Assembly (NCBI GenBank): GCA_028015205.1 | Contig: CM051510.1 | Span: 27,714,580 to 27,778,579 of the forward strand | Reading direction: 5' to 3' | Length of the DNA stretch: 64,000 bases | Source of the DNA: Mytilisepta virgata | Lineage: Eukaryota > Mollusca > Bivalvia > Mytilida > Mytilidae | In this document: positions 54,330-64,000 of the stretch, piece by piece | Layout: the number at the start of each line of letters is the position of its first letter | Position numbering within the stretch: the first letter of the stretch is position 1 | Translations under genes and position numbers: made by a program | Notes under the pieces: model-generated | Database searches by the model: none | What the model was told of the DNA's origin: nothing | The model's input: only the letters and a program-made list of their open reading frames with translations

Positions 54330-54936
54330 GACCGTGTCCTATTCCAATGCCTCACATGGGGACGGTGATCATGTGCTACTACGGACTCGGATTTGAAGCA
54401 GCGATAAGGAGTTTAGTTGGTTTTTCTTGCAGATTTCTTCAAAACTAATAATTTAGCAGAACACTGTGGTTAAACAGGAACACGGACGCGTACATATAGA
54501 TTCTCCTTTAGGTACGAGTGAGTTATGGAATTTCTCCACCCGAGATAGTTAAATTTTCGATTTTCAACACGCGAGCCTTTAGCGAGCGTGTTAAAATCTA
54601 AAATTTAACTATTGAGGGTGGAGAAATTCCATAACTCACGAGTAAATTGAAGGAGAATCTGTTTCTCCCATGATTTTCGACAAAAACCTCAAGAAAATGT
54701 CGTTGCTATGTAGTTTGTTTACATAGACGTCATTTCGGGTCTTCTCTAGTTTATCGTTTCAATAACAATAGAAAAAAGGGCGGTAATTCCCACGTAGAAA
54801 TTTAATCACCGGGAAGTGGTTAAAGATATTATGTATTTTTATCCCACCGATTAAACACGTCAAGAATAGGAGAAAACTAGTTTCATATGCAGTCGCACAT
54901 GATCACCGTCCCCCACATGTGGCATTGGATACGGTG
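54330..54936. mobile_element. Composite foldback element of 607 bp
   Basis: Ends GACCGTGTCC...CAATGCC and GGCATTGGATACGGTG plus GGGGACGGTGATCATGTGC form imperfect inverted repeats; ATCTA flanks both sides (54325-54329, 54937-54941). A second palindrome, GGAATTTCTCCACCC / GGGTGGAGAAATTCC (54525-54635), lies inside. Confidence 0.65.
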
Positions 54937-54941
54937 ATCTA

Positions 54942-56950
54942 AGGGTTTAAAAATGTAAAATACCCCTTTCAGATTAAAAAAATAATAATCCAGAGGCAAT
55001 TCAGTACGAATGATTTATTACAATCAGCACACCTCATTTCCATTGATTTTTTAAAACAGAGAGATGTTGTCTTTCATCAAATTTTCTCGATAAGAATATT
55101 ACCATTTAGCATGTGTTTAGCATTCAAATATTTCATTTTCAAAAATTTGTTTAACTTGTGTAAATAAGATAAATTATATATATATAGTATTTACAAAATT
55201 GAAAACGTAGTTCAGTTAATACAAGAAATGTATGTTTAAACGAATTTATAAATATGTAGATACTTGTAAACACTGCAGGATTCTGTTATATTGATTCCAT
55301 ACCTATATGCTAAAGACTGCTTATTAGTTTTAGTCCGTTTGCGGAAAAAAATACTTTCGATTTCCGATATGGTTCTGAGTGTCTTGTGCAGTAAATGATA
55401 TGAAGTTTGCTTATGTAATTATCATTCATTACTATTGAATGTATAATGTTGTATGACACTTTCCAGTACCGCTGAGTTTAATAATTAATAAGTACAATAA
55501 CGAGTAATAACTGTAACAGTGAACTGTTATAAAGTCTCCCAAACGAAGTAACTGATATCTCGAATGCCGTACATTGTATTCAATAAATTATTTGTTTTTC
55601 AGAGACTGAAATGGGGAAATTGTTCCTATAAAGTTTATGCTGTGCCGTAAATACATATAGACAAATTAACGGCCCCCATAACCCTCGCCCTAAAATGTTT
55701 CGACTCGCTACGCTTGGCGAACAGGATTGTTGCCTCATAGAAAAAAAACCCTAGTTACGGCCATGTTATGCATACTTAATGGAGATATTATTTGAAAATC
55801 GTGATATGGGTATATTTTTTGTGACCCGAGTTTTACAGTCATACAGTGTCACACTTGATCAACTTTCGACTTGTCGACATGTTGAAAGAGATATATCCCA
55901 ATATTTCTGAAAGTTTACGAGAACTGATTTTATTATATGTAATAAAATGCATTCGATTTCATTAAATAAAATAACAAAAAGGTCTTCTTACCTGCCGTGA
56001 TAAGTCCTCCCAAAAGTTGAAGCATATTTATATAAAATAGTACAATTGCAACACACAAGAAATATTTTTGAATTTATGACCAAGCAAATGAAATACTATC
56101 TATTTTTACATTGTATGTCTGATACATTGATGTATTCCTTGTATCAATATTAAATTAAATCTACAATATGATGTAGGGGCAGAAAATAAAATAATTAAAA
56201 GATAAAACACCACATAAATAATAAAAAAATATCTGATGGGCTATTTAAATCTATCTATAAAGAAAGACAACTCTTAATTTCTTTTTAACACAAGAACACA
56301 AACAAAAAATAAAATAAATCGCCGGCCAGTAGCAATACCCTGTGAAAATGAATTAAACGGGTTAACAAATATGTACATGTATTTACATTTAAATTTTTAA
56401 AAATTATACTATAACATACCCGTAAAATCGCAGAACGAAATCGGTGTCATGTTTTGGTAGATATCGTGAAACAAAATTTCTTCTCTTAGTAAGTGACCTT
56501 GTCGACCTTTTACCAACTGGAATCAATAACAACAGGATTATTCTCTTACATTTTCATTCATTTGCGTAAGGGCGAGGCAAAATTCAACTTATACATGTAC
56601 ATATAAAATTGTAAGGATATGGGGTATTCATCAATGAACCTATAATGCTCCCTTTGATCCTTTTATTTTGGAAACGGTAAGATAAAAAAATCCGCAGTAA
56701 ATTTTGTTGGTTTTTCGTGAGGAATCATTTAAACCGATGAAGAATTAAAAAGTTTCAAAAATTAGCGCGTCATCTTTTATCTCAAAACCGAAAACAGATA
56801 TAGACAAAAACGGTCGAAATTGTTTTTTTTTTCATAACATAATAAACAACCCCCATAAAAATCAGACAAAAAATAAAAAAGTTAGACCAATACAGTTTAG
56901 CATAAAATATTATTGGAGATTTTTTTATGATATATAACAATTTATTATCA
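54942..56950. other. Intergenic DNA
   Basis: AT-rich, no gene. Contains the half-foldback at 55367-55386. Confidence 0.5.
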
Positions 56951-56955
56951 TCCAG

Positions 56956-58500
56956 GAATAGTACATTATCCGGTGTTTTCCCATTTCGCCTTAACTGTGA
57001 ATTCCAGGTAAAAAAGGTAAAAAAAAAAATACTAAGGCGAGATGGGAATTTAGATAATAATTTTAAATAAACAAATTAAGGATGATCGCTTGTCTAATAG
57101 GAAATAAATAGGATTTGAAATAGGTGTTTTAGTTTGAGAGAACATATGAATAGTAAACAAATAAGCAAGAAAAAATATAGTTTCATGTGCTCATTTAAGG
57201 GCTATAAGGCCTTGAAAATTTGCAGGAAATGGGTTTTCTCTGGATTTTTCATTGTCTTTGCATTGACAACTTCAGTCTCTCAAAGATGTATGAAAAAATA
57301 AAAAGGATTTCATAAAATTTTTTCAAATACCATTTTAGGTATATATGATTGATTTATAAAAGAAAAAGTGGGGGTTCATGGGCAAAACATTTCATGTTTA
57401 AGAAATGGATAAAACCCGAGTATTCCGAAAATCTGACAAAAATACCAAAACATGACCAGCGAGCATCCTTAAACCTCTGTATTTTTATAACAATTTAAAT
57501 AACATGTAATTAGGGAATTGTTTCTCTTGAATTATTATTTTTATATTCATTTAATAAAAGTGACCATTTTTATGATTTCAATAATTGTGAAATCAGAAAA
57601 AAAAATCTACAATAAAAACATTTGTCAGTTGGAAAGTTTCTTCTCGTGAAATATTTTTTGTTTCATTTAATAAAAATTGCAATTTTATGAATTTCATGCA
57701 ATTAGACTTCTTCAAGCTTGGTCCAAATTACCAATGATTAGTTAACTTTGTCTACATAACTACTGAATCAAACTCATCAATTCGCTTGGGATAACTCATA
57801 TTTGTCAAATCACAATTACCAGGAAAAACCTACAGAATGGTACAATTTTGAAAATTCCAATGTGTCCATCAGTACCTTGTTTTTCATAATATGAACTATC
57901 ATAGTAATATTTATTTATGTTTATGGAAATAATTCTAATGTTTTATGTATTAGTGCTTTTTTCTCTCGCGATTATTTATTACGTGTACATTCTCTTTATT
58001 AGTATGCTAATTTAAAATTGTTCTTGTAATTCAGTGCTGATTCAGCAATACAATATTTGTTATGATTGTATGATATATGTCTTTATCTTATTCATTAAAA
58101 TATTAAATATTCCGTATCCTATTTGCCATCTCTAATAAGAAACAACAATAAAGAATTTATTTAAAAAATATATCACATAAGTAAAAAAATACATTTTGAA
58201 AAAGATCAGCCACTATAAAAAGAATTATTTAAAAAGTGGGACAATCGGGAAGACACCAAAAAAAAAAAAACTTCTTTTAACATGTTTAAAATGTATTTCA
58301 TGGCAGATTTTGACATTAAAATAACAAATATCAACTAATTGCAGTACAAACAAAACATAACTTAATTACATTGTTTACACAAGTTTCCATTTTGCCTTAG
58401 TTAATTCTTTTGTACCTTATAATTTGTACTAAAGCGAAATGAGATTAATTTTATATAATGATTTTGACAGCTGAGGCGAAATGGGAATAGGCCCATTATC
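56956..58500. mobile_element. Possible inverted-repeat element of about 1.5 kb
   Basis: ACATTATCCGG...TTCCCATTTCGCCTTAACTG on the left and, reverse-complemented, GGATAATGGGCC...TTCCCATTTCGCCTCAGCTG on the right. An internal AAGGCGAGATGGGAAT occurs at 57033. No transposase and no confident target duplication. Confidence 0.4.
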
Positions 58501-58629
58501 CCCGCGAACAATATCAATTGTGCATTCACTTGGGTATAATGATTATCCCGGACAACAGTTTTGAATCTATTCAGAAACACTGGTGATACATTCAGTGTTA
58601 AAGGGGGTGAGACATGAACTCTGAGGACA

Positions 58630-59650
58630 TCTCAGCTTTTCTCAAAGAATATGAAAATTATATTTATAATTAACATTGATTAAGGACCAAGGATCTCAAT
58701 TTCTATTTTTATTTTTTTTACGAGGGAATACCCCATTCCCCGCGGGCAATGTGTAAAATCATTTATTGCGTCTCCTTCTAGGCAATTAGAATTATATGTG
58801 GTTACGGGGTATGGAGTTAAGTGGTTTATGAGATTTGAACATTGCAAATTAAAACGTGTTAAACATGTTAAAGGGATAAACATTTTTACAGATTTTGAAA
58901 TAATGGTGGGGTTGTTAGATTTTTATCAACCTGTTTGTCTTGTCATGGGGAAAAAGAAAATATATGATTTAGAGGCAGGGATTTTAAAGCTTTACGAGAT
59001 AAATAAAGACTAATGATTCGAGGGGTGCGGATGAACTCTTGGGTAAATGAGGTATATACCAGTTCATACGTCTTGTCATTGGGAATAAGAAAATATACGG
59101 TTTAGGTTTTTTTACAGATTTTTTCATTTTATATAATTGAAGATAATTGGTTCAAGGGGGCGAGAATGACGTCCGTCGAGTAATGAGGTGTGTATCATTT
59201 AAAGGAGAATCAGGGTATAGTTTATACGCATCGCTCTCAGTGCCGTTTTATTTTTCCGTTTCTTCATTATGACGTTGCGCTTGACACATTATTGATTTGA
59301 TGAGAGTGGTGATAACCCTCTTGAGAAGCGAGGTATGTGTCACTTGGTGCGTCTTACCAAGGGGAATAAGAAAATATATGGTTTAGATGTGTGGATTTTA
59401 AGTGTTTCTGAGATAATTGAACATTATTGTTTTGATGGGAGTGGTGATAACCCCCTGGGGAAGCCAGGGATGTTGGACATTATTGATTTATGGTGGTGAG
59501 GATCACCCTACTGAAAGAATGAGGTTCGTGGCATTTAATGCGTCTTGTTATGGGGAATAATAAAATATAGGATTGAAAGCTATGGATTTTAATGAAAAAT
59601 TATGGAATTTGGGGGAAGGGAATAACCCAGGTATATGTCATTTAATATGT
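58630..59650 (+). repeat. Degenerate tandem array
   Basis: GTCAT-GGGAA-AAGAAAATAT followed by GGTTTAGA, GGATTTTA, GAGATAA and a 'gatggga/gataacccc' stretch recurs near 58940, 59076, 59355 and 59552. Units vary from about 140 to 280 bp. ORFs inside are shadows of the repeat. Confidence 0.65.
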
Positions 59651-59998
59651 GTTGTCCACGGTGTATAATTTCAAAATAAATCAAAATTTAAGGAACAATC
59701 TCTTTGCTGATTTTAATAACAATTTTAATTTTAAAAGTCTTGACCAGGATGACAAAATTTCATATCTTTTAAATCTACCTTCAACTAGACATGTAAGAAT
59801 TATTGGCTTCTTCTTAAAACGGTCATTAGAACTGAGGTCAGAGGGCTCTTAATCTAATCATGTACTTTTATGGTCATATCTTTTTGTGTATATATAAACT
59901 TGCACTAATTGTACTGTTTGTTTGTATCATTCTTGTCACAGACATTAGTTTTATATGTTTTATGGCAATAAAATATTATCATTCTATAATAAAATATA
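59649..59998 (+). pseudogene. LINE C-terminus and 3' end relic
   Basis: 59649-59852 encodes NLRNNLFADFNNNFNFKSLD, QDDKISYLLNL and FLKRSLELR, resembling the C-terminal tail of bivalve non-LTR ORF2 proteins. The following 140 bp end TATGGCAATAAAATATTATC, a polyadenylation-like 3' end. Only this tail is present. Confidence 0.5.
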
Positions 59999-60434
59999 TG
60001 ATATGAGATGGTTATTGGTCACTTTCGTAGAGTTTTTCGATGAAAAAAAATTCCCCACAGGGTCTTACAGAAATCCCCTAGCCTCTTTGAACTGCTCATT
60101 ATACGTCCCAGTGACCTCCGTCAAAAAATGAATAGTATTAGGCACATCTATAGAAACATTGATTTTTCATAATTGAAAACCTCAGATCCATATCTCTGAC
60201 GGTTATACAGAACTCGAACGAACAAAATCGGAGAGGAAGAAAACAAAAATGTTCGATAAAAATCGCACACTTCGTTTGGGAGACTTACTTATTGTATTAT
60301 AAACACATTAGATTTAATCACTAATTATTTGTTTAACGTTTAACCTACAACACATTTCTGATGCTTTTACAAACTCAATAAATAAACCGGGTCATTCTGG
60401 TATAATTGTTTGTAAATGTGACCTGAAATAGTAT

Positions 60435-60690
60435 TTGAGGACGGCTTTGTTTTATGGTCAGTATTTGTTGCAAGGGCTCCTTCTCATTCAGCGACTTTTT
60501 CAACACGGGACATCAGATTGTAAATTCCTATTCTGACTGTACTGTTCTACTTGTCTATACACCCAACAATTCCACACAAAGACACGCTGAGCAAGGTTTC
60601 TAATGCCGGACAGAAGAATTTTCGATAATACGCCACTTGAAAAGTAGCTGACAATATTTTTCCATAGACCCAAATCAAATTTCATTTTTG
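60435..60690. repeat. Segmental duplication, copy 1
   Basis: AACACGGGACATCAGATTGT, CACGCTGAGCA, CCGGACAG and CTTGAAAAGTAGCTG are found again in order at 60985-61245. Confidence 0.8.
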
Positions 60691-60984
60691 TAAACATACA
60701 CTAGGTTCACAATTAGATCAACACATTGCCTATGTTTATCTTTTTTATAACTTTAAAGGCTACACCTATCTACTGTTACACAAAGCTAAGTATTAAAATA
60801 TTTTTTACCGTCAGGCATAAGTCTTTTAATTCCTATCGGAAATGAGTTGTCTTTCTTTGTATAGGAGCATTTCGACCTCGATAAATATTTATCTTTCTAC
60901 AAATAAACAAATCTTAGAAATGAGTTGTCAATCTTTGAACTGCTTGTACTATAGACCTCAACTTGTAAGTAATGACCGTTTGGT

Positions 60985-61245
60985 TTTGTGGTCAGTAATG
61001 TAATCTTGCAATCCTATTTGCACGCTAGGGTTCTTTCTCATTCAGGGACTCTTCAAATATGATAATGATCAACACGGGACATCAGATTGTGAACCCCTGT
61101 GCTGTTAGTTCATGCACCTAACATTTCTAAACGGAGGCACGCTCAGCAATTAAAGTTTCCGGACAGGAGAAGTTCCGATAGATAGCCGCTTGAGAAGTAG
61201 CTGTACAATACTTTTTCATACATCCACTTCAAACTTTTAGTAAAT
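60985..61245. repeat. Segmental duplication, copy 2
   Basis: Copy of the preceding segment about 550 bp downstream, diverged by substitutions and indels (CACGCTCAGCA, CCGGACAGGA, CTTGAGAAGTAGCTG). Confidence 0.8.
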
Positions 61246-62300
61246 GAATTACTTTAGTAAATGAACCACACGTTTTGTTATCCTGTCGAAAATGAGTTGT
61301 CTCTCTTTGTTCAGACAGACCGATATTTTTTTTAACAAATAAATAACAAAATAAGTAGTCCCTGTTCGACCTTCGTCGGATGGATACAATTGGGTAAGGG
61401 TGGGAATTATGGAGGGTGGAAGGTATACAACAAAGAATAAAATGTGGACCCTTAACGACGCTTGGTCTGCAGAAATGAAGCACAACTACAAAAAAAACAA
61501 CATTATTATACTTAGATTTTGGGCAAAGTAGATAATATTCTAAACTTAGCGAACTCTTCTTCAATCCAAAAAAATCGTTCAATTAGGAGAGTAAAACTGT
61601 TTCTGTTTATTTTTCCCAATGCTTGATTTTTTCACAAAGCTAACTGGTACATGTAATTATATTCACATATAGTTTCTGTATAGTTTCTAACATCTCACAA
61701 AAAATGATTTATTTGCAGGATAAGATACATTTAACTTCATACTGTTATGCTGGATGATAATAATTCGATATAAAAAAATCAATTTGATCATGGGGATGCT
61801 AATCTCTCTATTGTTACATGCAGACATTATGGTGGTCGAAATTGTAGATAGTGTTTTTATATATTATGTGACTGTTGATATTTTTTTTTTATAGAAGTTG
61901 ATGTGAATAATAGTTTCTCTGGATTATGAAATGAAATTACTGAAATTATTAAGATTTGGAAGATAAGGTTCCTTTGAAGGAACAAGAAAACACTAGTTCT
62001 AATCTTATTAAATGTAAGCAACTCAAAAATGATTAGTGAAACAGTTTCTTATAAATATTAAGTATATGTATTTAGAAATGTATCATTTATATATGTATAA
62101 TATATCAGAAAAGATAAATTTAACTGGATTTTTGTTATTATGAGTAGGCCATGCCTGATTCTATTTCTAATGAAAAAATAGTTATTTATAATTTTTCCCA
62201 AGGTCTTGGTTACGACTGTACCTGATAGACGCCATTCTATCAATGTGTATTAAATTTATTTCTTGATCAGACAGAACAAGATCTGCAGATAGATGATGGA
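61246..62300. other. Intergenic DNA
   Basis: Nothing recognised. Confidence 0.5.
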
Positions 62301-62309
62301 TGAATTGTT

Positions 62310-62735
62310 GTGTAACGTCCACTGGCAGCCAGGTGCATATCAGGATGAGAACATGTTGATATGATAATGAATATGATCCTTGCCTTGTACTAGACCAGTG
62401 GCAGCCAGGTGCATATCAGGACGAGAACATGTTGATATAATAATAAATATCATCCCTGCTTTGTACTAAACCGACACGCTGAGCCGGATTTTTAATGTGA
62501 TAGCTCACGAGGTAACTGTCGGCAGGAAGACATATCACCCCACTGGGACACATTATACTGACTCCGAGCCGACCAGTAGATCTTTGCTCTTACTCCTAGA
62601 TGCCGCGTGCTTGGCGGAGAAGCAGCAAATACCAGTTTTAATGTCTATGGTTTGACCCGACCGGGGATCGAATCCGCGACCTTCCGCACTCGGGGCGAGC
62701 ACACTACCACGAGACCACCGAGGCGGTCTGCAGAT
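62310..62735 (-). repeat. tRNA-derived SINE, nearly complete, with internal duplication
   Basis: The minus strand starts at 62732 with the tRNA-like head: GCCTCGGTGGTCTCGTGGTA (A-box half) and GGATTCGATCCCC (B box). The body follows with GCTTCTCCGCCAAGCACGCG and ACTGGTCGGCTCGGAGTCAG. At the 3' side a 76-bp segment (CCAGGTGCATATCAGGA-GAGAACATGTTGATAT) is tandemly duplicated (62331 and 62407). Confidence 0.85.
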
Positions 62736-63102
62736 AAATGAAATACATCTACTTATTTGAGTATTTACCCATGGAAGGAAAACAAGACCGATTACATATC
62801 TGGACCTGCGTCACCGTCATATGTTTGTCAGGGCAAATTTATTATTACCCTTATATGTATTTGGTTTAGATACAAATACGCTTCCATTTACCTAGTATTA
62901 TTCAGGTCCTGATTGCGTTTATATTTTTCAGGATATGGACCTTATAGGAATTTTGTGTCATGAATTTATACACCATATCCCTTCTTTATTAATAATATTC
63001 AGCATCATATTTAGTTGTAGCGGGAAATTTGCCGAATATTTTACATTTTGTATTTATTTTGAATTAATTTACATTTTTGTTATCTCCCATGAGAGTTTCT
63101 TA
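62736..63102. other. Intergenic DNA
   Basis: Nothing recognised. Confidence 0.5.
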
Positions 63103-63149
63103 GAATCTAAAATACACATACGATTATACAATTCTTTGATACCAATTTT

Positions 63150-63185
63150 GATGAACAAGATGTGCACATTTCGTCGACTCAACAG
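63150..63185 (-). ncRNA. Hammerhead-derived motif, copy G (dimer unit 1)
   Basis: Minus strand: CTGTTGA, GTCGAC, GAAA, TGTGCACATCTTGTTCATC. Stem II has lost its loop (GTCGAC) and the core has one change (A to T in CTGATGA), so it should not cleave. Confidence 0.6.
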
Positions 63186-63335
63186 TTGTGCTCAATACCT
63201 AAAATGTTGAAAACCAAAACAACAATTCAAACTTTATTTTCAGTTCTTAAAGAAAATAAACATTTCTTCAAACGTGAGGCTCTCAACAGAATCTAAAATA
63301 CACATACGATTATACAATTCTTTGATACCAATTTT

Positions 63336-63371
63336 GATGAACAAGATGTGCACATTTCGTCGACTCAACAG
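63336..63371 (-). ncRNA. Hammerhead-derived motif, copy H (dimer unit 2)
   Basis: Identical to copy G across the ribozyme block, including the stem II deletion and CTGTTGA. The damage therefore predates the duplication or dimer formation. Confidence 0.6.
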
Positions 63372-63559
63372 TTGTGCTCAATACCTAAAATGTTGGAAAC
63401 CAAAACAACTATTCAAACTTTATGTTCATTTCTTAAAGAAAATAAACATTTCTTCAAACGTGAGGCTCTCAACAGGCTGTATCGATCCCCTAGATTTAAC
63501 TTGTCCACATTCAGCAGGACTGAAAATTTAAGAATAGCAGTCAATTTGGCTGGTTTTCC

Positions 63560-64000
63560 CATAGTGCATTAGTTTAAACTTAGTTTGACTACAGTAGCCA
63601 TTTTGACTCGGAGACGGAGTCATTCGAGACATTTCGGAAAGAGAACCATCTAAGGACCGTTGCTGCCAAGTCAGGATCAAATTGGTCAAATGGTTTCACA
63701 CAACAAGATTTTTAAATGAATTTTCCCATAGAGTAATATGTTTAACTTCTTTCGGCTGTGGCGATCATCTTTGTTGACAGTCCATGTCATCGGACCCAAT
63801 TTTGAAAGAGGACTAATGTTGCCTGGCCTGGTTGCAATTGGCTCAGCGGTTTCAGACCAGAAGATTTTTCAATGAATTCTCCCATAGAGTCTTCTGTTAA
63901 ACTAAGTTCGGCTGTGGCAGTCATCTTGATTCACAGTCCTGGTCATTGGACATATTTCTGAAAGGAGACTATCTTAAGACCATTGCTGCAAAGTTCCAAT
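63560..64000 (-). mobile_element. Third copy of the 165-bp-periodic element, cut by window edge
   Basis: On the minus strand CAAGATGACTGCCACAGCCG, AATTCATTGAAAAATCTTCT and GCAGCAATGGTC repeat with the same period as 14900-15720. Confidence 0.8.

Larger units (their letters stand above)
63103..63474 (-). mobile_element. Retrozyme-like tandem dimer (2 x 186 bp)
   Basis: Two direct units, 63103-63288 and 63289-63474, differ at only about four positions. Each carries the hammerhead-family block in minus orientation with the same flanks (TTTTAGGTATTGAGCACAAC upstream, ATCAAAATTGGTATCAAAGA downstream) as the other copies. A head-to-tail dimer of a short hammerhead repeat is the layout expected for a retrozyme integrated from a circular or concatemeric RNA. 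Confidence 0.7.

Noticed and set aside
62935..63572. ORFs of 74-91 codons with repeated peptides
   Set aside because: They are the antisense reading of the 186-bp hammerhead-repeat dimer.

Overview
The window looks like nuclear DNA of a bivalve mollusc, most likely a mytilid mussel. It is AT-rich, its genes are small exons separated by kilobase introns with GT/AG boundaries, and it carries dispersed repeats of types I associate with Mytilus-like genomes (tRNA-headed SINEs, hammerhead-containing short repeats, 'gcgtccgtcc' tandem-core elements). The species call is inference. No bacterial, viral or CRISPR signal was seen.

Three protein-coding loci can be supported. (1) A minus-strand gene, 8532 down to 1772 and running off the left edge. 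It encodes a signal peptide, a complete 8-cysteine D8C (uromodulin/OIT3-type) domain over two exons, and the start of a GCC2/GCC3-like cysteine-rich repeat. All three internal junctions are phase 1, and a TATA box and initiator lie exactly 30 bp apart upstream. (2) An intronless plus-strand Cys-loop receptor subunit (nicotinic acetylcholine receptor-like, 393 aa) at 26227-27408, also with a TATA/initiator pair 30 bp apart. (3) A three-exon plus-strand claudin/PMP22-like four-transmembrane protein (172 aa) at 45777-54120. The first and third products are a secreted or surface protein and a junction-type membrane protein. Nothing in the sequence ties the three into one pathway.

The rest is mobile-element debris and low-complexity DNA. 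By region: 0-9 kb holds an X-box-rich repeat and the D8C gene, with a PIF/Harbinger element (3773-5324, TAA target duplication) inserted into a 52-57 bp minisatellite. 9-26 kb holds a SINE, a reverse-transcriptase relic, a 165-bp-periodic element, a Mutator-like MITE, a TTAA-flanked element and a 300-bp hAT-like foldback. 28-45 kb holds an inverted-repeat element, a second 165-bp-type element, SINE relics, many foldbacks, a LINE 3' end, a Penelope-type RT relic and a MULE transposase relic. 45-54 kb is the claudin-like gene, whose second intron carries a 3800-bp element with long inverted arrays of an ordered repeat. 54-64 kb holds foldbacks, a degenerate tandem array, a LINE tail, a segmental duplication and a SINE.

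The most interesting signal is a family of short dispersed repeats (about 190 bp) containing a recognisable hammerhead self-cleaving ribozyme core. Seven copies are visible. One (41855-41897) keeps the full CUGAUGA / stem II / GAAA / stem III / UC core, and two others form a head-to-tail 186-bp dimer (63103-63474), the layout described for retrozymes. The second is the 3.8-kb intronic element with mirror-image repeat arrays and a 6-bp target duplication.
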